Notes: generated by a model from the sequence alone, not told the origin. 64,000 nt of DNA from Adenophora triphylla var. japonica (GCA_022495995.1 JAFEMH010002436.1:124001-188000); one strand, 5' to 3'; positions 10,116-21,830 are shown, numbered from the stretch's first letter. Program-made: numbers and translations.

Positions 10116-10832
10116 TCACTTAGTATTCATTAATCAAATATTCGATTGATTAATGATTGTCAAATCATTTTGTAACTAGCATATTATAACGTTTCTTTGT
10201 AACCCTAACATTGCTTGACGCTAAAACGCAAATGTGTCATTAATTAACTTGTGCCTTTATGATAAATAAATAAGGGCATATTGAAAATTGGTTACTTGAG
10301 TTTTATGCATGTTTTCAATTTCCAACCTAAAAGTTTGAAAGTGTCAGCAAATTTGTTGCACTGTGGTGAATAAATTAACGGTTCATTAATTTCTAATGGG
10401 ATCGAAAACATGTGCCTCTACAAGTGCAACTCACGTGGGTTTTAGGGGACAAAATAGTCATTTTCACAGAAGCATGCCTTGCATGTGACCCTTCCAAACA
10501 CAAACCTCTTCTATCACCCACCTTAAGTCCTCAACTCCGGTGCCGCCCCACCCCACTTTCTTACCTTAACTTCACAACCCACCCCCTCCCTTCACCTCAG
10601 TGCCATAGTTGTTGCCCCCTTGCCTCTCCAAACCCAATTTTAATTTCGCCCACATATGACCAATCATCCAGCACAAAAAAAGTCGAAAAAGTAAAGTAAC
10701 TCAAGAACACAATCAAATTCTTTTCTTTGTTCTTGTAATCAAAACAAGCCATATCACATTCCCACTCTTCAAATCAATTCCCTGTAACATTACATCAGCA
10801 GACTTGATTGAATTCAAGCTATCAATTTCCAA
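10116..10832. other. Spacer, nothing recognised
   Basis: Contains an open frame at 10412-10699 rich in proline and serine from a C-rich stretch, with no recognisable domain. It is not called as a gene. Confidence 0.4.
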
Positions 10833-10837
10833 ACCAA

Positions 10838-11378
10838 TATTTTGGTCAAATTTATGAAATTCAACTTCAACTAATGAATTGGGCACAATGGAATATAACA
10901 CTTCAAGATTCAAGATTCGATAGACAAAGTATTTAACGAGGAAAGCCCTTGAACAACTTGTTCGCCTGCACAAAACCTCAAAAGATGGTATTTTATTGAA
11001 TATGATGGTAGGAGCGTATGCAAGAGTACATAGAGTGTTCAACGATGTGCGTGTGTCTTTACATGTGTTTCACCTTTGATTAAATACTGAGAAAAAATAA
11101 TGAAAATAATGGATCAAAGCTATCCCTAAGCTTGCGCCTAGAATTGTGGCTAGGAGGTTAGTGTTGATCGTGATAGTCGTTGAGAGTTATTCCACGTGCG
11201 TTGTAGATAGGTCTTGCAGTCTTTGACTTGGTCTTGGAGTTTCTTACGTTTTTCATAACGGTTCCTGAAAAATAGGTTCAAAGTAATGGCTCTGCAAAAT
11301 GTGATTTTAGTCAAGATGTAACGTCAAGTTGTAAGCTCAAGATGTAACGTCAGGATGGTGACTTTTCTACCCTAAACA
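10838..11378 (-). repeat. 3' LTR of Tat-B (541 bp)
   Basis: Starts TATTTTGGTC and ends CCTAAACA. Positions 11079-11378 align with 14071-14380, the only surviving part of the other LTR. The first dinucleotide is TA instead of TG. Confidence 0.85.
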
Positions 11379-12584
11379 ATTGCCCCTAAATTTTTGAAGT
11401 TTAAAAGAGAATTTAATTTTGAAAATTCAACTATTAATCGATGTCACCCATTAGAAATTAATTTGGGCAGAGGACGAGATGTCTATTGGTTACGAGGTTT
11501 TTAGGCATTAGAGTCATGATGGGATTCTTGAACCATAAATACTCCTTCTTTTAAACCAAGAGCTTGAACCTGGCTGTTTATTTTCCACAAGGGAAGAGAG
11601 AGGAAGTCTGCAAGCACGGTGATTTTACTTTTCTGCATGCAGGGGTTAGTACCAAAAATAATTTCTTTTTATGTTTTAATTTTAATAGAGGGGGTGTCCT
11701 CTAAGACAATTAGTATTTTAGGATGTAATTTGGGATTTTTGACATGTCTGTTTAGACATGCTTTTATTTGTACTGTTGTTTCATCATGTCTTGCGATAGC
11801 ATAATGAAAACTTTTGGATGTTTGGTGAATAGGATCAAACTATTTGGTATTTTGGTTGTAAGAAACAGTTGGATTTCTAGGTGTAACATGTTGATGTTAT
11901 AACTTAGAAATATTTTGGGAATGTAATAGAGTAAAAATGTGTAGCAAGTTGAAGCTACGAGATGGAATGAATAGAAAGATGTTTTGATCTATAAACCTTG
12001 TGTTCATTAGGTAACATGTTGGTGTTACAACCTGTGATTTCAACTTGAGTTCATAATTTTAATTAAGTGCAAGAAGGTAATCAACATGTACATGACACAT
12101 TGGCCCACCTACAACTTAACTAAAACACGAAAAACGTGCGCCCAGGCGAAGGTGTAAATAACCTTAACAACTTAAGAAAGATGCAAAATCTTTAAACCTT
12201 AGAAAGGTGTGTACCTTTACATATTGCATGTACCTTTGAACTCTTTGTTTCAGTGAGAATTCGAGTCATCTTTTGGCAACTTGAAAATTGATTGTATACT
12301 ATTTTAGTAGTTTTGATTTTTCAGCAAGCTGAAACATCACCTTGTTATCTTGGGTTATTTTGCAACTTGAACTGAGCATATTGATCATGTCGTCTTGAGT
12401 ATAAACCTTAAGTTGTCTTGCAAGATGGAAACATGTTAGGGGTGGGTGTTAGCTTATCTAACACCCCTCTGATGCTTAAGTCAGTAGGAGTTTGAAAAAA
12501 TATAAATCTAATTGCAATAACATAATTGAAATAAAGCAAAGTAAATTATACCTGATTCTCAGAATTGAATGGACAAGCTACAAC
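11379..12584 (-). other. Tat-B noncoding region between integrase and 3' LTR
   Basis: Corresponds to the Tat-C region that carries an antisense gene. The polypurine tract next to the LTR is recognisable (minus GGGGCAAT). No equivalent gene is seen, only short frames. The right half resembles Tat-C 29.6-30.1 kb, sharing GTAACATGTTGGTGTTACAACC-like and GGGTGTTAGCTTATCTAACACCC-like blocks. The antisense gene therefore appears deleted. Confidence 0.6.
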
Positions 12585-13178
12585 TTACATGAAGTACAAC
12601 TTGAGGTGGATTGCATTCCAACTTCTTGGAATCCTTGTTCCATCTAAGGTTGATAGGCTATATGCCCCCTTTCCAGCTTCTGCATCAACCAGATAGGGAC
12701 CTTCCCACTTGGCTGCAAACTTGCCCGCATTTAACTCCCTTATGTTCTGAAAGAATTTCCTCAGAAACATGTCTCCAACTTGAAATCTTCTAATATGGAC
12801 ATTCTTGTTGTAAGACTTAGCAATCCTTTGCTGGTAGGTTGCCATCCTGATCTTTGCCATGTCCCTAAGTTCGTCAATAGTATCTAGGTCTTCGGCAAGA
12901 ATAAGCTGGTTGTCTACTGGAGTTGTTAAACCATATCTAGATGTTAGGATTGTGAATTCTACAGGGATAACAGCTTCAGCGTCAAAGACCAAGGAGTAAG
13001 GAGTCTGTCCAGTTGCAGTCTTTGGAGTAGTTATGTCTGCCCAAAGCACTAAGGGTAGTTCTTCGGCACATCTTCCTTTCTTTTGATTAAGACATTGCTT
13101 CAGGTTGTTCACTATCAACTTGTTACTGGACTCAGCTTGACCATTGGCTTGAGGATGTACTGGTGTAGACATTATCAA
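12585..13178 (-). pseudogene. Tat-B integrase, C-terminal half
   Basis: Reads MSTPVHPQANGQAESSN with the catalytic E region, then TPYSLVFDAEAVIPVE and the GPYLVDAEAGKGAY motif of the gypsy integrase tail, ending NAIHLKLYFM like Tat-C. A frameshift near 13180-13200 separates it from the upstream half. Confidence 0.88.
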
Positions 13179-13930
13179 CTTGATTCCCCATCTTGTACAA
13201 AAGTCTTGGTCTTGAATTGAGATCCATTGTCACATATAATCTTAGATGGAACTCCAAATCTGCTGATAATGTTTCTTTTCATGAATGATATCACTTCCTT
13301 TTCTCTAATTTGCACAAATGCTTCACCTTCAATCCATTTTGAAAAGTAGTCGGTCATAGCCAGCATGAATACTTTGCCTCCAGGTGCTTTTGCTAGCTTT
13401 CCAACTATATCCATCCCCCACTGCATAAAGGGCCAAGGAGATAGAATAGGATGTAGTGGTTCATCAGGTTGATGTAGGATGTTAATGTGTCTTTGGCATA
13501 CATCACACTTCTGAACATACTTGACTGCATCTTGACGTATGGTTGGCCAATAGTAACCTGTTCTCAATGCCTTAGATGACAGTGACTTGCCCCCAGCATA
13601 GTTGCCGCATTCACCATCATGTAGTTCCCTTAGGACTTCTTCAGCTTGATCTGGTTCTAAGAATCTCATGTATATTCCTGAAAAAGAATTTCTAAATAGA
13701 ACATCATCTATTAAAATAAATCTTGATACCTTAATTCTGAATGACCTTGGATTTTTCACATCTGTTGGAACTGTCCCATCCTGCAAGAATTTAATTATAG
13801 GCAATGTCCAAGATGTGGAATTACTAACAAGACTGGTTATTGCATCAGAATGATCATTAAGTTGGAACACTTCAGGTTGATCTATGGCTGGATGCATGAC
13901 ATGAATGATTGGGATAGTGTTGTTCAACAT
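13175..13930 (-). pseudogene. Tat-B integrase, N-terminal half
   Basis: Shows the zinc-binding HDGECGNYAGG and KCDVCQRH pair, then [12 protein letters not shown] and IICDNGSQF with the first two catalytic aspartates. The start at 13930 is only where the open frame begins; the real protein would be a pol cleavage product. Upstream pol is deleted. Confidence 0.88.
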
Positions 13931-14070
13931 GTTTTTGCAGCTTGAACCCAGGTTGGCTAAAACATCTGCTTCAGCATTTTCTTCTCGCGGGATCTGTTCG
14001 AAGGTGAAATCTGCAAATTATCCTGCTAAGTTCTTAACATGTTGGAGATATCTTATCATTCTTGCTTGCT

Positions 14071-14380
14071 TAATACTGAGAAAAAATAATGAAAATAATG
14101 GATCAAAGCTATCCCTAAGCTTGCGCCTAGAATTATGGCTAGGAGGTTAATGTTGATCGTGGTAGTCGTTGAGAGTTATTGCACGTGCGTTGTAGATAGG
14201 TCTTGCGGTCTTTGACTTGGTCTTGGAGTTTCTTACGTTTTTCATAACGGTTCTTGAAAAATAGGTTCGAAGTAATGGCTCTGCAAAACGTGATTTTAGT
14301 CAAGTTGTAAGCTCAAGAAGTAACATCAAGTTGTAAGCTCAAGATGTAACGTCAGGATGGTGACTTTTCTACCCCAAACA
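14071..14380 (-). repeat. Truncated 5' LTR of Tat-B
   Basis: About 97% alike to 11079-11378 over 310 bp. The left end of the similarity (AATACTGAGAAAAAATAATG) marks the deletion junction. Confidence 0.88.
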
Positions 14381-14385
14381 ACCAA

Positions 14386-15735
14386 CATGATTATCATTCG
14401 GATCATTAAAGTGCAAATCAAGTCGGGATAAAATTCAATTACAACAAACTTGTTATTGGTCAAATGGGTTTTTTAATTCTCAAGCTAAATTGATAGAAAC
14501 TTGTTATGATTCAGTATTCAGTTCATAACACAACTGCTTTTCGATTCTATCAATAATTGAGTTCGGTTGACCACACCAAAATGTTGACTCAACAGAGGAT
14601 TAATTGGCTTGATCGTCCACATCACACCTGAAAGATAAACACCGTGATTTAAGATGGGGGCTTCTTCGGCTAAAGCCTCTCGTGTGTGAGAGAAAGCATA
14701 TGCTTTCTGGAAAAGCTCAAACTGAATTGAAAAAGCTTAATGGTAGGAAAAAATGGCTTAATTGAACTCCAAGATACATATTGTATATATAGTCTTATAA
14801 ATTATTATGATGTCATCTTGTACCACATGAAATATGTCTTTCATTGGTTAGCCCCAACATAGTTTATCCAACTCCACCACTCCTGCATGTGGGATCATGG
14901 GATGCCAAAAGGAGATATTTATATCTTGTGTTATTTGATGAATATATTTTTGTGTTAGATTCGGTTTATCATCTGTCGAGACCCGTTAATAATGTTCCAA
15001 AAGGATTGGGGCGAGATCAACATCTCGCCAAAACATGCAATCTCGCTGAGCATTGCCTTGATGTTTCTCGAGCCCATTTACATTGAGGCGAGATCACCAT
15101 CTCGCCAGAGACAATGTTCTTTCTCAACTTTTATCTATTTCTTGGTTAGATTGGGGCGAGATCGTCATTTCGACAGAGTCAGTGATCTCGCTCCTTAACT
15201 TTTACTGCGATTTCTCATTATTCACGTGATTGTCACACTCCACTTGTGGAAAAGGGGTCCACTTTGACCTCCAACCTGGCAATTTGACTATTTTAGATGA
15301 CTATTTCGCGTAGGCATCCGTTGTGTTGATGAGTTATACATGATCTCCATATTTTATTTGATAGCTAGACTGATTTTTATTTGTGCACATCACTTTCCTA
15401 GCCTTGTTTGTTGTTAAAAAATGGGGGCGATCGGACATGATGAAGGTGAGGAAGATGGAGAAGGGGAGAATAGGGACGACATGGTGAGGAAGGGGACCGT
15501 CTTTGAGAGAGGAAATGAAGGATGGTTGTTGGGTAGGGTGGGGGTAACCGTCTGTGAGGGAGACGGCTACGCTGTGTGTTTGAAGAAGGTGGTGGCGTCG
15601 TCAGAAAAGGTGGGAGAGGCGACAAATTATATTTGGGTGTAGGGTTTATTTTTCTTTTTAAATTATAACCCTTAAATTTAGTAATCTAACAATAAAACCC
15701 CCTTATTCTTAAGTAAAATGACAAGATTTTTCATA
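14386..15735. other. Spacer with an LTR-like, unclassified stretch (about 14500-15250)
   Basis: No gene is recognised. A TATA-like GTATATATAG near 14769-14780 and a CG-rich inverted-repeat array at 15010-15195 give it the look of an LTR on the minus strand, but no clean ends or target duplication were found. The GC-richer piece at 15391-15640 has open frames on both strands without domains. Confidence 0.35.
15010..15195 (-). promoter_or_regulatory. Array of GGCGAGAT-N4-ATCTCGCC inverted repeats
   Basis: Perfect hairpins at 15010-15029 and 15087-15106, and a decayed one at 15155-15174 with ATTTCGAC as right arm. Loose half-sites occur at about 15038 (AATCTCGCTG) and 15183 (GATCTCGCTC). On the minus strand the array lies upstream of the TATA-like box near 14775. 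Confidence 0.6.
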
Positions 15736-15740
15736 CATAA

Positions 15741-15836
15741 TGTTTTGGTCAAATTTCAATAAGTAACACCAATGACAAGAAAAATGACAAAAGAGATAAG
15801 AATCAGGGTACAATGATTATTGGATAGAATAGAAAT
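15741..15836 (-). repeat. Tat-C 3' LTR, outer fragment
   Basis: Matches 42916-43011 of the other LTR. It stops at GAAAT (15832-15836), the target duplication of SIRE-D, and the LTR resumes at 26608. Confidence 0.95.
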
Positions 15837-16810
15837 TGAAATTGTCAATGGCTTCACTGGAAAGAGATGTTACCGTAGATGTTACCCAACAACTTGGATA
15901 ACACACTGACGGACAGCACACACACACCAAATAAAATAGTTTGTAAAAACTTTGTGTAGCGGAATTAAATAACACAAGATATAATTTTCTCAAGTTATAT
16001 AAATATATAACTTGAGTGTGCCTAGATGGCGAAGACTTTATAATCAATATAGGAAAATTACAAAGTCGAAAGTTCCCTATTGCTAATACAATGATGATGC
16101 TCTATGGAACTAAATGAGACAAAGCACGAATCCTATCCTTAGCCAACACTCTCTTAAACACTCTGTGTTTAAGCTAGAATCACAAGGGAGGAAGGATTAT
16201 GCGAACCAAAGAACTTTGTCTCTCTTGTGCTATGGTGTGTGTATTTCGTATTTGGCATATCTTCAAATGAATCACACCTAGCCTATTTATAGCCTTCAAT
16301 TGCCTTGGAGGCTACTCCAAAATAACAGCCTTGGACCTTCAGATCGTGTGAGAGGAGTGGAGAATAATTCTTGGCTTGATTTCCTCTTTACACGTTAACT
16401 TCCCTTAAATGTAGCAACCGAATTCTTGAAGCCCAAGTCCTTGCTTCATCACCTTGTACTCTCTTGCTTTCTTTGTATTGTACACTTCAAATAATCAGCA
16501 ACAACTCTAAGACTTGGTCTTCCCACGTTTTTCTTCTTTATCAACAAATATGGACCAAGCAAAAGTTACTCGTAAATCTCCCATTTACGTGTAACTCCTT
16601 CACCAACTTCTTCCTTGTTTCTAGCAATTAATCCAACCATATATTAACCTGAAATATAGACCAACAAACACATATATCTTGCAAATAATATTAGACATTA
16701 GGATATAAATTAATATGGAAAGAATTATTAAATTACAAATCATTCCAGCTCGGGTAACACCCAACTGCCAGTGATAGCACCTGTGGTAACACCCACAGTC
16801 TGTACTAACA
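15837..16810 (-). repeat. 3' LTR of SIRE-D
   Basis: TGAAATTGTCAATGG to TTTGTACTAACA. It carries clusters of GTAACAC/GTTACC words at 15868-15906 and 16752-16797. Confidence 0.95.
16280..16294 (-). promoter_or_regulatory. TATA box of SIRE-D 3' LTR
   Basis: Minus strand reads GGCTATAAATAGGC; the copy in the 5' LTR is at about 26072-26086. Confidence 0.6.
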
Positions 16811-16824
16811 ATCTCCCCCATAAT
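16811..16824 (-). other. Polypurine tract of SIRE-D
   Basis: Minus-strand TTATGGGGGAGAT directly abuts the 3' LTR. Confidence 0.8.
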
Positions 16825-17213
16825 TTATAATTTCTTTCCAAACTCTAAAGTGCTGATCCCTGCAAGAAAATGTTAGCCATAACAGAGCAACTTCATAGTT
16901 ATCAACTCCCCCATAATCAAGGAATTAACAACCACAATGATTTATCACAAAAATACTAGTTATCAAAACATATTTTCCAAAATAAGTTTTTCAAATAACT
17001 AGCAACCTAAAGTACCAAAGATAAACCAAAGTTACTAAGCTACTTCAAGTTCAAACAACCCTAAAAGTTTAATAACCAAAAGCAAATAAAACAAACCACA
17101 AAAGTATTAAAACATGTTCCGAATTAAAAACATAAAAGTAAATTGTTTTTCAACCACCAAAAGTATCATAACCATGAGAGTGGCAACATCAATCTTCAGG
17201 TGATGTATTGTAC

Positions 17214-19127
17214 TCACTCTTCTCGCTCATCATCAGCTTCATCTTCCTCCTGTTCATCCCCTTCTTCATCTCCAGCATCTGTGGCAGCACCTTCAGCAAC
17301 ATCTGCAGCAGCACCACTAGCATCTCCACCACCACCACCACTCGGACCAGCTCCATCAGCACTATTATCTCCCCCAGTTTGGGAAGAAACCTGCTGGATA
17401 AACTCATCAGTAATTTCCTTGAGCTTTGTCCAACCTTGCACAATCTCGGCAATGGTAGCAGTTTGTTTGTGGAGAAACGCCAAAACTGTGGTCTTGGGTA
17501 TTGTTGGTGAAGCATTCCCCAACAAATTGTACACATTAGCAAGAACATGAGCTGCATCTGTACCTGAAAAACTTGGAGATTTCGGAGTAACAATCGGGAT
17601 AACAGTATGAGTAACACCCTTAGCATGAACCGCTTCACTTGACCCAAATTCATTTATCTTTGACCAAGGAAGATCACCAGTGTAACTTACACTCTTAGTG
17701 TTCTTCTTAGTCAGCTGAGAATCTATAGCATAGAGATCAAGACTGGGCGTGTACTCATCCGACTCTTCAATGGGTAATTTTTGAGATTTCAAAATTTGGA
17801 AGACTAAGAAAGGGTAAGGAAACATTGTAATGTCTTTTCTTCTACCCCACGAAGCCAAATGTTTGAAGATTAATCTACCCAAGTTCACTCTTTGATTCTT
17901 TCCTAACTTATACAAGATTTTATCTTGTTGCAATGTCACATATTGCTCATTAGAAGTAGGAATTCAATTAAATATACAAAGCTTGTGAAGCACGGCAAAG
18001 AGTGAAGTGAGACGGGAAGCAAGAAAATGAACTTTGGTTTTGGGATTCGGGTTCTGAGGCCATTCATGCACGACATCATGAGAGATAAACCTAGCAATTT
18101 CATCCTTATGAACAATAGGACCATCATCATCCATATTTGGGAGTCCCAAAGTTTTGTTGATCAAAGAGGGTGTAATAGAAAAAATTTTGTTCCTTAAAAA
18201 CACCTTTCCAAATTGATCGGACTTCTCATTATCTAGGTTGGTATGAAGGTTGGCATAGAAATTTTTGACAATAGCTTCGACAAATTTCGAAGGGTGCAAG
18301 TTGGCTTTCAAAAATTTTCTATCCTCCAAGAACTGAAATACACCATGCTTTTTGAAATCAACCTCGTCAATATGCTTTTCCTTGAGAATTTTCGTGTCAC
18401 TATGTTTCAACCAAAACTCCATATTTTTTTTTCGATAGAATTCCAATGAAAAGTAAGGTTTTGGAAAAGCAACATTTACATCATCAAACTCTTTCTCAAG
18501 AAAATCAGTGGACTCAGAATAGGCAAACTCACTAATTGAAGACTTTGAAGCTTTAGAAACAGAGGATGTTACCTTGGGTGTTGCAGCTTTCTGGGTAACA
18601 TCTTTGACAGCAGCCCACTTGCTTTTGCCTTTAATGTTTCTTTTCACAACTTCATACAAGGGCTCTTCATCCTCAATCTCCCAATATTTAAATGTCTCAA
18701 CAGAATGGCTCTTTTCAGCATCGGCGTGGAAGTCTTCATCCGAAACATGAGCCGAGGAGAGACCAAGAGAGGATTCTTCAGAAACTTCAACAGGATCGGA
18801 GGATGTGTTGGATTTAGAAGTACCTTTGTGCCTCATTGCAGTGAGCCTACTTGAGCTCCTCTTTTTGACGGGTTGTGCCGAGGGTTTGTGAGCAATGAAT
18901 TTTCTTTTTGGCTTTTTGGTTGATGGAACGGGTGGAAGAGGTGGAAAGGTCACAATGGGCAAGGGTTGCGCCATTGTTGTCACCAAAGGAGGATCATCAA
19001 CCGACATTGTCATTGCCGGAGACACATTGAGTGGGGTGGTCGAAGTGTCCATAAGACTAGGACCACTTGAGTCAACGCCCGGAGATACTTCCAATGGGGC
19101 GGATTGCTTTTTGGTAGGGGTTTCCAT
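17214..19127 (-). pseudogene. SIRE-D extra ORF after pol (ORF3), one in-frame stop
   Basis: 637 codons from the ATG at 19127, interrupted once by TGA near 17964-17966 (after HKLCIFN), after which the same frame continues as IPTSNEQYV. The first ~200 residues are rich in Ser, Pro, Thr and Lys with basic runs. The middle (about 225-390) has the pattern VFLRNKIFSITPSLINKTLGLP-like seen in the 'putative plant transposon protein' family. The C-terminus is Gly/Ala-rich then strongly acidic (DEEGDEQEEDEADDE). No signal peptide or clear membrane helix is visible, so an envelope role, sometimes proposed for SIRE ORFs, is not supported here. Function unknown. Confidence 0.75.
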
Positions 19128-20504
19128 GGTTAGGGTTTAGGAAAGGTTTGGAATTTAGGAAGGTTGTTGAGTTTTAGAAGGTTTGAGAGAGAGATTGACG
19201 GTGACGAAGAAGGGGGTATTTACCGTGTAGAGAGAGAAGGGGATTAGGGCGGTTAGAGAGAGAGGAGAAAAAATAGGAAACAAATTAGGATTTTAATTTG
19301 ACAAGACTTATCCTTCTACCATTAATTATCTCCTATTTAAATAACTCCCCCTATTTTTTAGCAACTAAAAATATTTACTTTAAATATTTACCTAACCTCC
19401 CTAATTTCTAGCCACACAAAAAATAACTACATTATTTACTCTCCCTATTTTCTAGGCTACAAAGAATAAATCAACTACAAAACTCCTCACACAAAAATAA
19501 AAACATCCGACCATTATTTTGATTTTTTTTTTTTTTTGAATTTTGAATTTTCAGATTTTTTTAATTTTTAATTTTTTTAAATATATAAAACGAGAATAAA
19601 AAATAAACATACCAAATATACTAAGTCCATATGGTTTTTGAAAATCAAATCTCTAAATTTTAGGAATTAGTTATTTGAGTAGTTTACTAAAGATAAACAA
19701 GGTTTGTTAAAGACTTTTTCAAACTTTGTAAACTCTTAAACAAATAAAAGACTTTCAAAGTTTAAAAACTTAAACAACAAACCCGAAAATAAAGAAATAA
19801 AAACATAATATAGCACATACAAATATGTTAATGGCAATGATGGTAACACCTAGGATAACACATATGAAAAAAAAACTTCCTTGATAAATATATACCGTTT
19901 CAAACACTTGAGGCATAACAAGCTTAGCCATTTTCAGACACTTCAGGCATAACAAGCTTGTAAAAACAAGAGGCATAGCAGTTTTTAAAAATTCTTTTAC
20001 ACTTCTTTAAACAAGGAAGCATCGTAGTAACGAGCTCCGTGCCCCGAGTTTTATTTCAAGTGTAAAGTTTCATTGATTTATGCCGTTCAAGTAGGGTACA
20101 ATATAGTAGCGAGCTCCATGTCCCTAAAACTAAGCACAAATCACTTCATACATTCTCATTGGCAAGAGTGCATCGTCGCCACGAACGCCGTGCCCCGAGC
20201 TCGAGAGAATAGTATGGTATAAGAATTGCCTCTTTGCCTTTTATTTATCACATATCAACATTAGTGACTTTGTCACTTTAAGCACAAAAGGAGCTTTATC
20301 AAGTGTGTTATTAAGGGTGTTATCCTACCACAACAAAAAGGTCAGCATGTGCAGTAGTGAGAACTCTCATAGCTCACAGAACTATGGGAACCCTTACAGC
20401 AGAGAGAATAAACCAAACAAGCAAAAAATATGAACTAGTATATACATGTGTTACCCCAGGTGTTATCAACACCCATGGTAACACCTTACAACAGAGGACA
20501 TTTT
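19128..20504 (-). other. SIRE-D spacer between pol and ORF3
   Basis: AT-rich, non-coding. It contains three imperfect repeats of GAGGCATAACAAGCTT at 19907-19980, GTAACAC clusters (19841-19863, 20303-20334, 20447-20489), and the three inverted-repeat-flanked CG-rich blocks at 19996-20216. A subgenomic promoter for ORF3 could lie here, but none is identified. Confidence 0.7.
19996..20216 (-). promoter_or_regulatory. Three inverted-repeat-flanked conserved blocks (SIRE-D)
   Basis: In sense order: block 1 (core 20160-20202) with arms 20147-20157 and 20205-20216; block 2 (core 20087-20123) with arms GATTTATGC 20075-20083 and GCACAAATC 20134-20142; block 3 (core 20011-20048) with arms TTTACACTT 19996-20004 and AAGTGTAAA 20058-20066. 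Sense cores 1 and 3 share CTCGGGGCACGG..., then TCG, then ACGATGC and CTTG. Core 2 shares ACATGGAGCTCGC and CCTACTTGAA. The same two core types are in Athila-E at 37754-37902. Confidence 0.75.
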
Positions 20505-21830
20505 TTAGAGAATGCAAAGACCAAGAGATCTCTTTAGACTAGAGAATCTATCATGGTCTAAGGGTTTGGTGAAAATATCAGCAAGTTGATACTTTGTATC
20601 AATATGCTCTATATTTATTATCTTTTTATCTACCATGTCTCTTAAAAAATGATGAAGGATGTCAATATGTTTGGTACGGGAGTGTTGTACAGGATTTTTG
20701 GAAATATTAATAGCACTCATATTATCACAGTATAAGGTCAACATATTGCTATCAAGACCATAATCATCAAGCATGTGTCTTAACCAAATTAGTTGTGAAC
20801 AACAACTACCAGCTGCTACATATTCTGATTCAGCTGTGGATAATGAAACACAATTTTGTTTTCTACTATACCATGATACTAAATTATTTCCCAAGTAAAA
20901 ACACCACCCACTTGTACTTTTCCTATCATCCATATCCCCTGCCCAATCCGAGTCACTAAAGCCGACTAAATTAGTATTAGTATCTTTACTATACCAAATC
21001 CCTAAATCAGTAGTTCCGTATACATATTTAATGATCTTTTTCACGTAATTTAGGTGAGACACTTTAGGATTGGATTGATATCTAGCACATACACACACAC
21101 TGTACATCAAATCAGGACGACTAGAAGTAAGGTAAAGGAGACTACCAATCATGGAACGATATAGGGTTGGATCAACATCTTCTCCCACTTGATCTTTTAC
21201 AATCTTGAGAGAAGTGTCCATAGGAATTTTTGAGCTCTTCGAACCTTCCAACCCAAACTTCTTCACCAGGTTCCTTGCATATTTGCTTTGGGAGATGAAA
21301 ATCCCTTCACTTGATTGCTTAACCTGCATGCCTAGAAAGAAGTTAAGCTCCCCCATCATGCTCATTTCAAATGTTGATGTCATAGCCTCTACAAAATCAT
21401 TTAAACAAGTTTTTGATGTAGAGCCATATACTATGTCATCAACATAGATTTGAACCACGACAAGTTCTTTTCCATGTTTAAGAATGAATAAAGTCCTATC
21501 TGCTTCTCCTCTAGTAAAACCATACTCTAGTAAAAAATTAGTTAACCTACCATACCATGCACGTAAAGCTTGCTTCAACCCATAAAGAGCTTTATCAAGT
21601 CTATACACATGGTCTGGTTGAAATGGATCTTCAAAGCCTTTTGGTTGTTCAACAAAAACTTCCTCATCTAAGTATCCATTTAAAAATGCTGCTTTGACGT
21701 CCATTTGAAACAATGTGATTTTAAGAAAACAAGCAATGGCCAATAAAAGTCTTATTGACTCAATTCTAGCCACGGGTGCAAAGGTCTCGTCATAGTCAAT
21801 ACCTTCCACTTGTGTATAGCCTTGAGCCAC
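20505..21830 (-). pseudogene. SIRE-D reverse transcriptase and RNase H
   Basis: Uninterrupted for 441 codons. RT marks are QMDVKAAFLNGYL (catalytic D near residue 44) and the YVDD box at 129-132. RNase H marks are DSDWAGDMDDRKSTSG, ESEYVAAGSCCSQ and LYCDNMSAINI. It ends QLADIFTKPLD. The preceding part of RT (21888-22211) is in the same frame, cut off by one TGA where GTKWIFKNK is expected, so a tryptophan codon has become a stop. Without it the domain would look complete. Confidence 0.92.

Larger units (their letters stand above)
10838..14380 (-). mobile_element. Tat-B: internally deleted Ty3/gypsy Tat-type element
   Basis: A full 3' LTR (10838-11378) and a truncated 5' LTR (14071-14380) flank only an integrase region. 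The target duplication ACCAA is present at 10833-10837 and 14381-14385. Gag, protease, RT and the first part of the 5' LTR are missing in one deletion whose junction is at about 14070. The integrase is closely similar to that of Tat-C. The LTR start TATTTTGGTCAAATTT and the block CCCTTGAACAACTTGTTCGC are shared with Tat-C LTRs. Confidence 0.88.

Noticed and set aside
10412..10699. Open frame on the plus strand
   Set aside because: Composition-driven by a C-rich stretch, no recognised domain, and no support from neighbours.
15398..15642. Overlapping open frames on both strands
   Set aside because: GC-rich low-complexity piece; Pro/Ser-rich on one strand and Gly/Glu-rich on the other, which is typical of noncoding DNA.
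17143..17653. Plus- and minus-strand frames with Ser- or Leu-rich products
   Set aside because: Shadows of the acidic/Gly-Ala tail of SIRE-D ORF3 read in other frames.
17214..19127. Envelope protein in SIRE-D
   Set aside because: No signal peptide, no membrane helix and no furin-like context is visible, so only 'extra ORF' is claimed.
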